Counted from the first letter of the stretch, positions 29,667 through 38,337 are shown. The stretch is 53,274 nt of DNA from Bacillus sp. AFS041924 (GCF_002577195.1 NZ_NULG01000056.1:1-53274), one strand, 5' to 3'. The notes: generated by a model not told the origin, from the sequence alone. Made by a program: numbers and translations.

Positions 29667-29849
29667 GAAGTCAATCTCCCCTAACAGTCAATCTAAGTAA
29701 ACAATCGTCTTAGTTGAAGTTTATATTTATAGTTTTTTAGTAAAATCTTCTGTCAATAAGGCATGTTAGCTCATAAAACCCACTCTTTTTCATGAAAAAA
29801 TGACTTTAATAAATAACAACACCATTAGTTTAACAGAGCCTAAGAAAAA

Positions 29850-29880
29850 ACAGAAAAACGCCTCAGTTAAAAACCAAAGG
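29850..29880 (-). terminator. Weak terminator after fin
   Basis: GCCTT...GAGGC pairing followed by GTTTTTCTGTTTTTT on the minus strand. The stem is short (about five pairs), so the call rests mostly on the T tracts. Confidence 0.45.
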
Positions 29881-29884
29881 CAAT

Positions 29885-30118
29885 TTAATTTATGAAATTC
29901 TTATATCCATGATAATGCGGAAACTCAGATAGGGCATTTTCGCAATCCTCGCACACAATATAAATTACTTGATTAGGAGATTGAATAAAATTTACAAAAT
30001 CGCTTAATTCTTCATCAAAAGAATGACAATACGATGATGAAATTTGTAACAACTGATGCTTTTCAATACTCCCCATCTGTTTACAGCAATACCGACACTG
30101 ATAATCTAATAATTCCAT
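29885..30118 (-). CDS. fin: Anti-sigma-F factor Fin
   Basis: Small zinc-binding protein (yabK in B. subtilis) that helps switch the forespore from sigma-F to sigma-G by inhibiting sigma-F. The 77-residue protein has CRYC near the N-terminus and CEDC in the C-terminal half, and ends FPHYHGYKNFIN, much like B. subtilis Fin. GGAGG lies five bases before the ATG at 30116-30118; an ATG four codons upstream overlaps it. Its position between mfd and pth is conserved. It has its own sigma-G-like promoter. Confidence 0.93.
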   Translation of the reverse strand: MELLDYQCRYCCKQMGSIEKHQLLQISSSYCHSFDEELSDFVNFIQSPNQVIYIVCEDCENALSEFPHYHGYKNFIN

Positions 30119-30152
30119 TACTTCCTCCATACTACAAAAAAATTCATATATA

Positions 30153-30183
30153 CAGTATGGATTGTACTAACTATACTTATTCA
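30153..30183 (-). promoter_or_regulatory. Sigma-G/sigma-F-type promoter of fin
   Basis: -35 TGAATA (30178-30183, perfect for sigma-G), 18-base spacer and -10 CATACTG (30153-30159, one mismatch to CATACTA). The two forespore sigma factors share -35 preferences; the CATACT core favours sigma-G. Confidence 0.7.
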
Positions 30184-30208
30184 ATGTGAAAGCTTAAATT
30201 CCTGTTTT

Positions 30209-30772
30209 TTATTTTTTATTAAATTGATTCATTACATCCACGAAAGAATGCTTTAAAAAATATTCACATGCATCCGCGGCCCTTTTCACACCATCAACCA
30301 CTTCAGCTACTTCTTCTTCATAAAAGTTAGATAATACGTGATTTACGACACTCATACCATTCGATGGACGATCTACACCAATTCGAATACGTTGAAATTC
30401 TTGAGTTCCTAAATGCTGAATTAATGACTTTATACCATTATGCCCACCAGCGCTTCCTTTTGTACGTAAACGAAGCTTACCAGTTGGAATATCCATTTCA
30501 TCGTAAAGTACAACAACATCTTCTATATCAATATTAAAATAATCCATAAAAGGTCTTACACATTCACCTGACAAGTTCATGTATGTTAAAGGTTTTAATA
30601 AATAGACTTTTTCTCCATTTACAATACCAGAAGTATAAATACCATTAAATTTTTGTTGAGTTAATGAAATGCCCCAGCGGTGGGCTAATTCATCGATAGC
30701 AATGAACCCGATATTGTGTCGTGTTCTTTCATACTCTCTACCTGGATTACCTAATCCTACAAACAACTTCAT
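30209..30772 (-). CDS. pth: Peptidyl-tRNA hydrolase
   Basis: Releases peptides from drop-off peptidyl-tRNAs; the B. subtilis name is spoVC. It begins [23 protein letters not shown] with the catalytic histidine in [18 protein letters not shown] and [24 protein letters not shown] are the other conserved blocks. The frame is open 18 codons further upstream, but GGAGGG lies seven bases before the ATG at 30770-30772 (187 residues). B. subtilis has ctc (L25-like) between prs and pth; here there is only a terminator. Confidence 0.97.
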   Translation of the reverse strand: MKLFVGLGNPGREYERTRHNIGFIAIDELAHRWGISLTQQKFNGIYTSGIVNGEKVYLLKPLTYMNLSGECVRPFMDYFNIDIEDVVVLYDEMDIPTGKLRLRTKGSAGGHNGIKSLIQHLGTQEFQRIRIGVDRPSNGMSVVNHVLSNFYEEEVAEVVDGVKRAADACEYFLKHSFVDVMNQFNKK

Positions 30773-30811
30773 CCTAATACCCTCCATTCTAATTCTCTCG
30801 GTTATATTACG

Positions 30812-30839
30812 AAAAGACGTAACCACTTCTGGTTACGTC
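30812..30839 (-). terminator. Intrinsic terminator after prs
   Basis: The stem GACGTAACCA / TGGTTACGTC is followed on the minus strand by TTTTCG. It occupies the place where ctc stands in B. subtilis. Confidence 0.8.
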
Positions 30840-30876
30840 CTCTTATCAGTTTTAAAGCAAAGATGTAATTTTTATA

Positions 30877-31830
30877 TTAATCAAATAAAGTACTTACTGA
30901 TTGCTCTTCGTATACGCGAATAATCGCTTCGCCTAGCAAGCCTGCAACTGATAATTCAACAAGTTTATCAGTCCTTTTATCTTCAGTAAGACAAATTGAA
31001 TTTGTTACAACTAATTCTTTAATACAAGAGTTTTCGATACGATCAATTGCCGGTCCAGACAATACAGGGTGTGTACAACATGCATATACTTCTTTTGCAC
31101 CGTGCTCTACTAATGCATTAGCAGCAAGTGTAATTGTACCCGCTGTATCAATAATATCATCAATTAAGATAGCCGTTTTACCTTCAATATTACCAATGAT
31201 GTTCATAACTTCAGCAACATTTGGTTTTGGACGACGTTTATCAATGATAGCAATTGGAGCTTTAAGACGATCAGCCATTTTACGAGCTCTTGTTACTCCA
31301 CCGTGGTCAGGAGAAACAATTACGATATCTTCAAGCTGTTTTTTTCTAAAATAATCTGAAAGGATAGGTACACCTAGTAAGTGATCAATTGGAATATCAA
31401 AGAATCCTTGAATTTGTGGAGCATGTAAATCAAGTGTAATCACTCGAGTAGAACCAGCAGTTTCAAGAAGGTTTGCAACTAATTTAGATGTAATTGGCTC
31501 ACGTGAACGAGCTTTACGATCTTGACGTGCATAACCGTAGTAAGGAATTACAATGTTAATTGTTTTTGCTGATGCACGTTTTAAAGCATCAATCATGATT
31601 AACAATTCCATAATACTTTCGTTTACTGGGAAACTTGTTGATTGAATGATAAATACATCACAACCACGGATACTTTCCTCAATGTTAATTTGCACTTCTC
31701 CATCGCTAAAACGAGAAACCGAACATTTACCAAGCTCTACACCAATATGCTTTGCAATTTCTTCCGCCAATTTAGGATTCGAGTTTAGAGTAAATACTTT
31801 TAAATGCTTGTCTGGATAATGATTAGGCAT
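30877..31830 (-). CDS. prs: Ribose-phosphate pyrophosphokinase
   Basis: Makes PRPP from ribose 5-phosphate and ATP for purine, pyrimidine, histidine and tryptophan synthesis. The 317-residue class I enzyme shows [18 protein letters not shown], the ATP-binding [14 protein letters not shown], the PRPP loop [14 protein letters not shown] and VVSPDHGG. GGAGGG lies upstream of ATG. It follows glmU by 44 bases and is probably co-transcribed, as in B. subtilis (gcaD-prs). Confidence 0.98.
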   Translation of the reverse strand: MPNHYPDKHLKVFTLNSNPKLAEEIAKHIGVELGKCSVSRFSDGEVQINIEESIRGCDVFIIQSTSFPVNESIMELLIMIDALKRASAKTINIVIPYYGYARQDRKARSREPITSKLVANLLETAGSTRVITLDLHAPQIQGFFDIPIDHLLGVPILSDYFRKKQLEDIVIVSPDHGGVTRARKMADRLKAPIAIIDKRRPKPNVAEVMNIIGNIEGKTAILIDDIIDTAGTITLAANALVEHGAKEVYACCTHPVLSGPAIDRIENSCIKELVVTNSICLTEDKRTDKLVELSVAGLLGEAIIRVYEEQSVSTLFD

Positions 31831-31874
31831 GTTTCGTGTACCCTCCGCTTTTTTCTTTTCTTTTTTATCTATAA

Positions 31875-33233
31875 TTAATTTTTATAGTAACCTTCTTTTG
31901 TCACTTGCCTTGCTCTCGCAATTGCTAGTGATTCCTCTGGAACTTCATCAGTAATTGTTGAACCAGCTGCAATGTATGAACCTTTTTTCACAGTTACAGG
32001 TGCAATTAAGTTTGAATTACAACCAACAAAAACATTGTCCTCAATCGTTGTTTTAAACTTGTTTTTACCATCGTAATTTACAGTGATTGAGCCACAACCA
32101 AGATTAACGCCTTGACCTACTTCAGCATCACCAATATAGCTTAAATGAGATGCTTTACTTCCGTTACCGAAAGTAACTTTCTTAGTCTCAACAAAATTAC
32201 CAATTCGAACTTCATCACCTAATGTTGATGCAGGTCTAATATGAGCAAACGGCCCAACTGTAGTTGAATGACCAATTTTACTTTCATGTACAACTGATTG
32301 TTTAATAACTGTATCATTACCAATTTCACTATTGATAATTTCAGCATTTGGGCCAATTGTACTATCTGATCCAATTATACTATTTCCATAGATCATTGTG
32401 CCAGGGTAAATAATTGTATCCGAACCAATTATTGCATCTGCAGAAATGTATGTGCTTGCTGAATCGATAATCGTTACACCGTTCAACATATGTTTTTTGT
32501 TTATTTTTTTTCGCATGATTGATTCTGCTACAGATAATGCGTATCGATCATTTACACCTAATGTTTCATCGAAATTTGCTGTTTTATACGCAGCTACAAT
32601 TTCACCTTTTGCTCTTAGTATCTCAATAACATCTGGTAAGTAGTACTCACCTTGAGCGTTATCATTATTTACTTCATTTAATGCATCGAATAATGCTTTA
32701 TTATCAAAACAATATGTACCTGTATTAATTTCTTGAACTGTAAGCTCTTCCGGACTTGCATCCTTATGCTCGACAATTTTTAATACAGATCCATTTTCGC
32801 CCCTAATTATTCTACCATAACCAGTTGAATCCTCAAGGTGGGCTGTTAAAATGGTAGCTTTTGCCTGTAATCTTTCATGTTCATTGAATAAAGCTTCAAT
32901 TGTTTCAGGTGATATTAATGGTGTGTCACCACAGATTACTAAAGTAGTACCTTCTTTATCGTTTAACATTGGCGCTGCTTGAATAACAGCATGTGCAGTA
33001 CCTAATTGCTCAGCTTGTAGAGCATATTCACTAACTTCACCTAATTGTGTTTTAACTAATTCCGCTCCGTGTCCTACTACCGTAACAATATTTTGTACAC
33101 CAACTGATTTTACGTGGTCTACAACATGTTGAACCATAGGTTTCCCACAAACAGGGTGGAGTACTTTATATAATTTTGATTTCATTCTAGTGCCTTTTCC
33201 TGCCGCTAGAACAATCGCATATTTATTTGACAT
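31875..33233 (-). CDS. glmU: Bifunctional GlmU: UDP-GlcNAc pyrophosphorylase / glucosamine-1-P acetyltransferase
   Basis: Two last steps to UDP-GlcNAc for peptidoglycan and teichoic acid. The N-terminal uridylyltransferase domain has [19 protein letters not shown] and [10 protein letters not shown]. The C-terminal left-handed beta helix has hexapeptide repeats and the acetyltransferase block [20 protein letters not shown]. An ATG two codons upstream directly abuts GGAGG, so the ATG at 33231-33233 with six-base spacing is preferred (452 residues). Called gcaD in B. subtilis. Confidence 0.97.
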   Translation of the reverse strand: MSNKYAIVLAAGKGTRMKSKLYKVLHPVCGKPMVQHVVDHVKSVGVQNIVTVVGHGAELVKTQLGEVSEYALQAEQLGTAHAVIQAAPMLNDKEGTTLVICGDTPLISPETIEALFNEHERLQAKATILTAHLEDSTGYGRIIRGENGSVLKIVEHKDASPEELTVQEINTGTYCFDNKALFDALNEVNNDNAQGEYYLPDVIEILRAKGEIVAAYKTANFDETLGVNDRYALSVAESIMRKKINKKHMLNGVTIIDSASTYISADAIIGSDTIIYPGTMIYGNSIIGSDSTIGPNAEIINSEIGNDTVIKQSVVHESKIGHSTTVGPFAHIRPASTLGDEVRIGNFVETKKVTFGNGSKASHLSYIGDAEVGQGVNLGCGSITVNYDGKNKFKTTIEDNVFVGCNSNLIAPVTVKKGSYIAAGSTITDEVPEESLAIARARQVTKEGYYKN

Positions 33234-33324
33234 AGTCATCCTCCATCAATCACTAAATACCTATACTAGTTAGCTCAAAACGCTAATTTTAATATTTTTC
33301 ACAAAATACATCCATTTTATTATA

Positions 33325-33362
33325 CCATAAAAAAAGAACCCATTATACATTAATGGGTTCAT
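33325..33362 (-). terminator. Intrinsic terminator after spoVG
   Basis: The stem GAACCCATTA / TAATGGGTTC with a short loop is followed by TTTTTTT on the minus strand. Confidence 0.9.
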
Positions 33363-33375
33363 TTCGGTCATATTT

Positions 33376-33666
33376 TTAAGAAGCACCTGCTTCTTCAAAG
33401 TCTTCTTCTAACTCACCTACACGGTGATATTCTGCTAATACAGAATCCTGTATTTTGCTACGAGTTGAAGAGTTAATCGGATGAGCGATATCACGGAATT
33501 CTCCATCTGGAGTACGTTTACTTGGCATTGCTACAAATAAACCGTTATTACCATCGATTACGCGAATATCATGAACGACAAATTCATGATCTAATGTAAT
33601 TGATGCAATAGCTCTCATACGACCCTCCGTGTTTACGCGGCGTAGTCTTACGTCTGTCACTTCCAT
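33376..33666 (-). CDS. spoVG: Regulator SpoVG
   Basis: Small nucleic-acid-binding regulator that affects sporulation, septation and virulence genes in Firmicutes. The core [20 protein letters not shown] and [20 protein letters not shown] is almost identical to B. subtilis; the acidic tail ends [10 protein letters not shown]. Seven upstream codons are open, but GGTGGTG sits six bases before the ATG at 33664-33666, giving the standard 96-97 residues. A sigma-H-like promoter lies upstream. Confidence 0.98.
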   Translation of the reverse strand: MEVTDVRLRRVNTEGRMRAIASITLDHEFVVHDIRVIDGNNGLFVAMPSKRTPDGEFRDIAHPINSSTRSKIQDSVLAEYHRVGELEEDFEEAGAS

Positions 33667-33707
33667 CTTGTTCACCACCTTTTTCAACTTAAACCATAAT
33701 TAGTAAG

Positions 33708-33734
33708 TTTCAACAATTATCAATAATTTCCTTC
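33708..33734 (-). promoter_or_regulatory. Sigma-H-type promoter of spoVG
   Basis: -35 GAAGGAAAT (33726-33734) fits the sigma-H pattern RWAGGANWT; 13 bases further is TGAAA (33708-33712), close to HGAAT. A stretch of almost pure A/T lies just upstream (about 33740-33790), like the AT box where AbrB represses B. subtilis spoVG. Confidence 0.65.
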
Positions 33735-33933
33735 TTTTTGGAAAATTTTTTATTTAAATTATTTAATTTTTAAAAATGTTTACTAAATTAGAGGCCTCAA
33801 CTTATTTATCGGTGTTTCTCAATTGAATTTTAGTGAAAATAAAAAAAACCTAAAGAAATTTTCAGTTTTTTTACGCTGCTGTAATCAATCCTGTCAATTA
33901 ATTACCAAATTTTCATAAAGCGAGTTTAGTGAT

Positions 33934-34058
33934 GTTGATTTCCACTACGGGGTGCTCACTTTCCATGGGGCGAGAACCGAGCCTCCTCGGCGAGCCTACG
34001 GGGTCTCGGCCTTCCCGCATATTCCATAGGAGTCGAGCACCCCTTCGTTCCAACCAAC
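33934..34058. repeat. GC-rich inverted-repeat element in AT-rich intergenic DNA
   Basis: A 125-bp island much richer in G+C than its surroundings. The 24-base ends (33934-33957 and 34035-34058) are imperfect inverted repeats with an exact GGGGTGCTC / GAGCACCCC core and GTTG/CAAC tips. Inside, CCGAG (33977-33981) can pair with CTCGG (34005-34009). Blocks such as GAGCCTCCTCGGCGAGCC and ATAGGAGTCGAGCACC resemble, from memory, a dispersed GC-rich intergenic repeat in several Bacillaceae; I could not check this. No open frame. It sits between the ridA terminator and the spoVG promoter. Confidence 0.75.
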
Positions 34059-34222
34059 TTATTCATCAAAAAAAGTCTGCAATAAAAATCTAATTAAATA
34101 GCCCTTTACTTAGCGTAAACTAACAGCTGTTTATTAATCAGTTTTTGGGTCAATCAATATCGAGCACATTTTAATAAACTATTAATTGAACTTGTTTTTC
34201 TAAACATGCTGGGCGCACCAAT

Positions 34223-34256
34223 AAAAAAAACCTGAAAATAATTTCAGGTTTTTTTC
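34223..34256 (-). terminator. Intrinsic terminator after ridA
   Basis: AAACCTGAAA / TTTCAGGTTT with a 5-6 base loop, flanked by A and T runs on both sides, so it could work in both directions. It directly follows the ridA stop. Confidence 0.9.
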
Positions 34257-34628
34257 TTATATAGCTGCGATACACTCGATCTCTACCAATACGTCCTTTG
34301 GTAGTCTTGCAACTTCAACACAACTTCTTGCAGGTTTGTGGCCATTAAAGAATTCTTCATAAATCGCATTAAACTCAACAAAAGTTGATAAATCTTTTAA
34401 AAACACAGTCGTTTTAATAACCTTTGATAAATCTGTACCAGCTTCTTCTAAAACGGCTTTTAAATTAGCAAATACTTGCTTTGTTTGCTCTTCAACTCCG
34501 CCCTCCACAATGGTTCCATCTACAGTTAATGGAATTTGTCCAGAAGTGTACAGTAATCCATTTGCGATGATTGCTTGTGAATATGGTCCAATTGCTTTTG
34601 GTGCATGATCAGTATGAATTAATTGCAT
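34257..34628 (-). CDS. ridA: 2-iminobutanoate/2-iminopropanoate deaminase RidA
   Basis: Clears reactive enamine/imine intermediates made by PLP enzymes; YabJ in B. subtilis, where it is needed for full PurR-dependent control and acts with SpoVG in some strains. The 123-residue protein has the family landmarks [20 protein letters not shown] and the arginine motif [22 protein letters not shown]. It follows purR by 50 bases, the usual Bacillus arrangement. Confidence 0.96.
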   Translation of the reverse strand: MQLIHTDHAPKAIGPYSQAIIANGLLYTSGQIPLTVDGTIVEGGVEEQTKQVFANLKAVLEEAGTDLSKVIKTTVFLKDLSTFVEFNAIYEEFFNGHKPARSCVEVARLPKDVLVEIECIAAI

Positions 34629-34678
34629 ATATGTAATTCTCCCTTCTTTATTATGACAAACAACTTTTTTATCAATGA

Positions 34679-35521
34679 CTATAAGCTTTTAGTTTCAATA
34701 AATGATTCTTCTAGGTAATTGCCTCTTTCAACTCGAATAAGTTGCTCTCTTTCATTTACCTCAGATAATTTTACAAGCGAGATATAATCTTCAACTAATC
34801 TTTCTTCAATATTTACTGCTTCAACTAATACACCAATTCCTGCGACATTAGCTTGAAATTCTTTTAGTAAATTTTTCATACCAGTAATTGTTCCACCAGC
34901 TTTCATGAAATCATCGATAATTAAAACATTTGAACCGGCCTCGATGCTTCTTTTTGCCAATGACATAGTTTGTATACGTTTTGAAGAACCAGACACATAG
35001 TTAATACTTACAGTTGACCCTTCCGTAACTTTGTTGTCTTGGCGAACAATCACAACTGGTACATTTAAAAAGTTTGCAACAGCATACGCTAATGGAATTC
35101 CTTTAGTAGCAATTGTCATAACGATATCTATTTTTTGATTACCGAATATTGATGCAAACATACGGCCTACACTATTAACATAGTTAGGATTGCTTAATAT
35201 ATCAGTCATATATAAGTATCCACCAGGTAACACACGATCTGGTTTTTGTAGTAAATCGCATAATTCTTCAATTAATGTATTTACTTCTTGATCACTAATA
35301 CTAGGAATATACTTTACACCACCAGCTGCTCCTGGCACAGTCAATAGCGTTCCAATCCCTTGCTGTTCAAAAGTCTGTTTAATAATACCTAAATCCTCAC
35401 TTACAGATGATTTAGCAGACGCATATAAATCAGCAAAAAATGTTAATGATACTAACTGTTGTGGATGATGCAACAAATAGTGTGTCATACCTACAAGACG
35501 AGAGCTTCTTCTAATTTTCAT
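34679..35521 (-). CDS. purR: Purine operon repressor PurR
   Basis: Represses purine genes and is relieved by PRPP. The N-terminal winged helix (residues 1-75, [19 protein letters not shown]) is followed by a type I PRTase-like effector domain. [18 protein letters not shown] is the PRPP motif and [16 protein letters not shown] follows the conserved flexible loop. The frame is open four codons upstream; the ATG at 35519-35521 after GAGGTG matches family starts (280 residues). A PurBox-like inverted repeat lies immediately before the Shine-Dalgarno. Confidence 0.97.
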   Translation of the reverse strand: MKIRRSSRLVGMTHYLLHHPQQLVSLTFFADLYASAKSSVSEDLGIIKQTFEQQGIGTLLTVPGAAGGVKYIPSISDQEVNTLIEELCDLLQKPDRVLPGGYLYMTDILSNPNYVNSVGRMFASIFGNQKIDIVMTIATKGIPLAYAVANFLNVPVVIVRQDNKVTEGSTVSINYVSGSSKRIQTMSLAKRSIEAGSNVLIIDDFMKAGGTITGMKNLLKEFQANVAGIGVLVEAVNIEERLVEDYISLVKLSEVNEREQLIRVERGNYLEESFIETKSL

Positions 35522-35537
35522 GCAGCACCTCAAATCA

Positions 35538-35571
35538 CGAATATTTTATAAAAATTTTATAATAATATTCG
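35538..35571. promoter_or_regulatory. PurBox-like inverted repeat before purR
   Basis: CGAA (35538-35541) and TTCG (35568-35571) are arranged as an inverted repeat around 26 A/T-only bases; the arms extend as CGAATATT / AATATTCG. PurR recognises paired CGAA half-sites with similar separation, and purR is autoregulated in B. subtilis. There is no T run after it in either useful position, so a terminator is less likely. Functional assignment is inference. Confidence 0.5.
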
Positions 35572-35574
35572 TTT

Positions 35575-36444
35575 TTAATCAAGTTTTTCCCTTTCACCTA
35601 ACATCCGAACAGCGTAAACTTGATCGCAGAAACCTTTTAACCCATTATAAACACGATTCATTCTAGAATCATGACGAACTAGTCCGAATACTGTAGGACC
35701 ACTTCCGCTCATTAAAACAGCATCAGCACCAAAACGTTTCATTTGATCCTTAATCATAGCAACCTCAGGATGTAATTGTAGTGTAACCGTTTCTAATACA
35801 TTACCCAATGACATGCAAATATCGTCGTAATTTTTATTCGAAATGGCATTGACCATACGATCTACATCAGGATGTTGAACATTTTCTAATTTAAGCTTTT
35901 GATAAACAGTTGCCGTTGAAACACCTTGTGTTGGTTTCGCTAAAATAACCCAACAAGGTGGTGGCGTATCAATATGTTTAATTTTTTCGCCACGTCCTGT
36001 TGCAATAGCTGTTCCACCGTAAACACAAAACGATACGTCCGACCCAATTTTAGAACCAATTTCAGCTAATTCATCTAACGAACAATTTAAATTCCAAAGC
36101 TTATTTAATCCTCTTAATACTGCCGCAGCATCTGAGCTACCTCCAGCTAAACCAGCAGCAACAGGTATATTTTTTGTAATAAAAATATGCGCTCCTAATT
36201 TAACTCCGAACATTTCTTTCAATAGCATAGCAGCTTGATAAGCCAAATTACGTTGATCATCAGGCACGTATCGATTGTGAGATGTAACAACGATCTTATC
36301 TTCTAAAATAAGCTCTAACTCAATTCGATCAGCTAAATCGATCGTTGTCATGATCATTTTCACATCATGATAACCGTCGTCTCTTTTTCCTACTACATCT
36401 AATGAAAGATTAATTTTCGCAGGAGCCTTGACCATTAATTTCAT
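35575..36444 (-). CDS. ispE: 4-diphosphocytidyl-2-C-methyl-D-erythritol kinase
   Basis: ATP-dependent step of the MEP isoprenoid pathway. A GHMP-family kinase: [23 protein letters not shown] at the start, [20 protein letters not shown] (ATP loop, about 95-115) and [13 protein letters not shown] near the end. The open frame has a GTG three codons before, but the ATG at 36442-36444 is better placed after AAGG (289 residues). It lies between sspF and purR, as in B. subtilis (yabH). Confidence 0.96.
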   Translation of the reverse strand: MKLMVKAPAKINLSLDVVGKRDDGYHDVKMIMTTIDLADRIELELILEDKIVVTSHNRYVPDDQRNLAYQAAMLLKEMFGVKLGAHIFITKNIPVAAGLAGGSSDAAAVLRGLNKLWNLNCSLDELAEIGSKIGSDVSFCVYGGTAIATGRGEKIKHIDTPPPCWVILAKPTQGVSTATVYQKLKLENVQHPDVDRMVNAISNKNYDDICMSLGNVLETVTLQLHPEVAMIKDQMKRFGADAVLMSGSGPTVFGLVRHDSRMNRVYNGLKGFCDQVYAVRMLGEREKLD

Positions 36445-36561
36445 TATTCTCACCTTCTTATGAACACTTACTTTTTTGCTATTGTATCATAATTAACTCA
36501 TAAGAAAAATGTAGCCTATTGAAAGTGATAGATCTCAGTGAAATTTCTTTAAAAAGATTCA

Positions 36562-36591
36562 CAAAAACCGAAGCAAAATGTGCTTCGGTTT
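36562..36591 (-). terminator. Intrinsic terminator after sspF
   Basis: The stem AAACCGAAGCA / TGCTTCGGTTT with a 5-base loop is followed by TTTGT on the minus strand. Confidence 0.9.
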
Positions 36592-36629
36592 AATGTGTAG
36601 ACAAATTCTTTTGTCGAAGTGAAGATTGT

Positions 36630-36809
36630 TTATTGTTGCTTATTTGATAATTGTAACTCAGCTAATTCGATTGCCCTTTTAACCATGTTGCCGGCATCCT
36701 TCGCTCGAATGCCTCCCCAGCCTTCTTTTTGAACAACGTCATAGAAACCAAGATCTTTTGCAAGTTCTTCTTTAAACCCCTGTGACATTATACCTTTTCT
36801 TCTTCCCAA
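36630..36809 (-). CDS. sspF: Small acid-soluble spore protein, alpha/beta type (SspF)
   Basis: Minor SASP that coats spore DNA. The 59-residue protein contains [20 protein letters not shown] and [15 protein letters not shown], nearly the B. subtilis SspF sequence; the germination-protease site region is ELAKDLG. No ATG is usable: the frame begins with TTG codons, and I select the TTG at 36807-36809 (giving [10 protein letters not shown]), nine bases after AGGGGG. A sigma-G-type -10 lies just upstream. Confidence 0.94.
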   Translation of the reverse strand: MGRRKGIMSQGFKEELAKDLGFYDVVQKEGWGGIRAKDAGNMVKRAIELAELQLSNKQQ

Positions 36810-36843
36810 AAAAAGCAACCCCCTTTTTCCACTTCGACATTAT

Positions 36844-36872
36844 TAGTATGTGTAAAAAGGTTAAATTCATGA
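36844..36872 (-). promoter_or_regulatory. Sigma-G-type promoter of sspF
   Basis: -10 CATACTA (36844-36850) matches sigma-G exactly; 17 bases upstream TCATG (36868-36872) fits the GYATR-type -35 in four of five positions. SASP genes are transcribed by sigma-G. Confidence 0.7.
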
Positions 36873-36879
36873 ATAATAA

Positions 36880-36909
36880 AAAGAAAAGAGACAGTAGATA
36901 ATTCTACTG
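36880..36909 (-). terminator. Terminator overlapping the veg stop codon
   Basis: CAGTAGA / TCTACTG (36892-36909) forms a hairpin whose first arm contains the veg stop codon TAG, followed by TCTCTTTTCTTTTT on the minus strand. Confidence 0.75.
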
Positions 36910-37173
36910 CCCGTTCGCCATCAGTCCACTTGTATGGTCATCACAGAAAAACAATTCAACTGTTTCTGTTAAAATATCTGCATAACTAAAAGATAAGCGT
37001 TCAAATGTGTTCTCTTCTTGATCTAATTGTACTACGAATATGGATGGATATGTTTCTGCTAATACACCGGATCGCTCCACAGTCTTTCTACGTCCGCTGT
37101 TTGCTTTCAATGTAAGTCGTTGTCCAACATGACTATCTAAAGTATCCTTTATTTCAGATAATTTTTTTGCCAT
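36904..37173 (-). CDS. veg: Veg protein (biofilm-related small protein)
   Basis: Highly expressed small protein; in B. subtilis Veg stimulates biofilm genes by opposing SinR. Core [25 protein letters not shown] is the conserved block of the family, followed by [25 protein letters not shown] lies six bases before the ATG at 37171-37173; the longer frame is not needed (89 residues). Two strong tandem sigma-A promoters precede it, as in B. subtilis. Confidence 0.97.
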   Translation of the reverse strand: MAKKLSEIKDTLDSHVGQRLTLKANSGRRKTVERSGVLAETYPSIFVVQLDQEENTFERLSFSYADILTETVELFFCDDHTSGLMANGQ

Positions 37174-37195
37174 TTCATACCACCTCACTATGACA

Positions 37196-37265
37196 AGTAT
37201 ACCATCTTATGTAAACTAAGTCAAAAAAAGATAAAATTATACCAACGATACGGGTTACCTGTCAA
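37196..37265 (-). promoter_or_regulatory. Tandem sigma-A promoters of veg
   Basis: Distal: -35 TTGACA (37260-37265), 18 bases, -10 TATAAT (37236-37241), both perfect. Proximal: -35 TTGACT (37219-37224), 17 bases, -10 TATACT (37196-37201). The two-promoter arrangement matches the B. subtilis veg region as I remember it. Confidence 0.85.
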
Positions 37266-37322
37266 TATTTTTTTGCAACACCCGATTATTATTTGTTTAA
37301 ATTTTAAGTTTTATGTATCATA

Positions 37323-37377
37323 ATGAAAAAAAGATTTTCTACAGACGAGTCCACTCGTTTATGTAGAAAATCTTTTC
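37323..37377 (-). terminator. Intrinsic terminator after yabG
   Basis: A long hairpin with arms AGATTTTCTAC / GTAGAAAATCT, further pairing ACGAGT / ACTCGT inside, and TTTTTTT after it on the minus strand. It starts two bases after the yabG stop. Confidence 0.92.
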
Positions 37378-37378
37378 C

Positions 37379-38257
37379 TCATTCCTCTTCCATCGATTGG
37401 AACGGAAGCCCTGTTCTTAAAATTCCTTTTGTTTCAACTCCACCTAGTCCTTTTTCACCTGTAATTGTATTTCGAACAACTTCATATACATTTACTCGAT
37501 CCATAAACGATGTAAAGCTTATTTTCCCTACTACATAAACAGGATCTAATGCATGTATGTTTACCCTAGTTGGCGAGCTTGCAAAGTTTGCTCCCGCACG
37601 TATAATCGCTTCAAAATGCGATTGACATGCTCCCGCAAAAATAACAAGGTGGTCTAAAGAAGGAACTTTTTTTCGCGCTTCTTTTACAGCGTCGACGAAA
37701 TATCTTGAATGTCTATAAGCTTCTATATCAGTAACGTCCCCTTTTGCCTTCGTGTAAGCATCATGGCCAGTTATAACTAATATATCAGGGCGATAATGGT
37801 CTAAATAATAACCAATTTTCGTTGGTAATTCTGTTTCCTTACAATAGATTCCTTCAACAGGAACACCCATCTTATTGTACATCTCAAGACATTTTTTTAA
37901 GTAAATTGGATCTCCATCGATGTGAAGAACCCGACCTGGTATTTGAAAAAGATTTACATCTGTTCTAAAACCATTCGTTGCTTGAAATCTTCTTTTTTCT
38001 TTTTGTTCCCTAGCTTCCATTTTAAATAATTTGTAGTTTTCCTCAATTTGAACAGATGATCTTTTACCTTTTTCTCGATACTCTGATTCAATGATTACTC
38101 GCAGGTCGGATAAAGGCGCATCAGCAATTAAACGAAAATCGTCACCATATAAAACAGCAATGACTTCATCTCCGATTTGTTTTACCTCCACTACTCGAAA
38201 AACTAAGTCATATTTATAAGATGCTCGTTCTACAATATCTCCTACATTAATATTCAC
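37379..38257 (-). CDS. yabG: Sporulation-specific protease YabG
   Basis: Cysteine-type protease that processes spore coat and other spore proteins in the mother cell. The 292-residue protein has ILVITGHDAYTKAKGD and HLVIFAGACQSHFEAIIRAGANFASSP, where the GH...C arrangement is the family's candidate active site. The N-terminus resembles a small beta-barrel (NVGDIVERASYKYDLVFRVV). The start is GTG, seven bases after GGAGGGG. A sigma-K-like promoter lies upstream. Confidence 0.95.
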   Translation of the reverse strand: MNINVGDIVERASYKYDLVFRVVEVKQIGDEVIAVLYGDDFRLIADAPLSDLRVIIESEYREKGKRSSVQIEENYKLFKMEAREQKEKRRFQATNGFRTDVNLFQIPGRVLHIDGDPIYLKKCLEMYNKMGVPVEGIYCKETELPTKIGYYLDHYRPDILVITGHDAYTKAKGDVTDIEAYRHSRYFVDAVKEARKKVPSLDHLVIFAGACQSHFEAIIRAGANFASSPTRVNIHALDPVYVVGKISFTSFMDRVNVYEVVRNTITGEKGLGGVETKGILRTGLPFQSMEEE

Positions 38258-38309
38258 ATGCCTTCCCCTCCAAAATTGCTTAAATCTCTACGAGTTAGCT
38301 TTCTTTTCT

Positions 38310-38337
38310 TAGATTATGTATGGACAAAAAAAAGGGT
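38310..38337 (-). promoter_or_regulatory. Sigma-K-type promoter of yabG
   Basis: -10 CATAATCTA (38310-38318) fits CATANNNTA; an AC dinucleotide (38336-38337) stands 17 bases upstream, as in sigma-K -35 elements. yabG is a sigma-K gene in B. subtilis. The -35 is very short, so confidence is moderate. Confidence 0.6.

Noticed and set aside
29717-29757. TTGACA followed by TATAAA upstream of mfd
   Set aside because: The spacer is 19 bases, too long for a confident sigma-A promoter without other evidence.
33841-33873. A-run, CCTAAAGAAATTTTCAG and T-run resembling the ridA terminator
   Set aside because: Pairing is poor compared with the true terminator at 34223-34256 and no gene ends just before it; perhaps a decayed copy.
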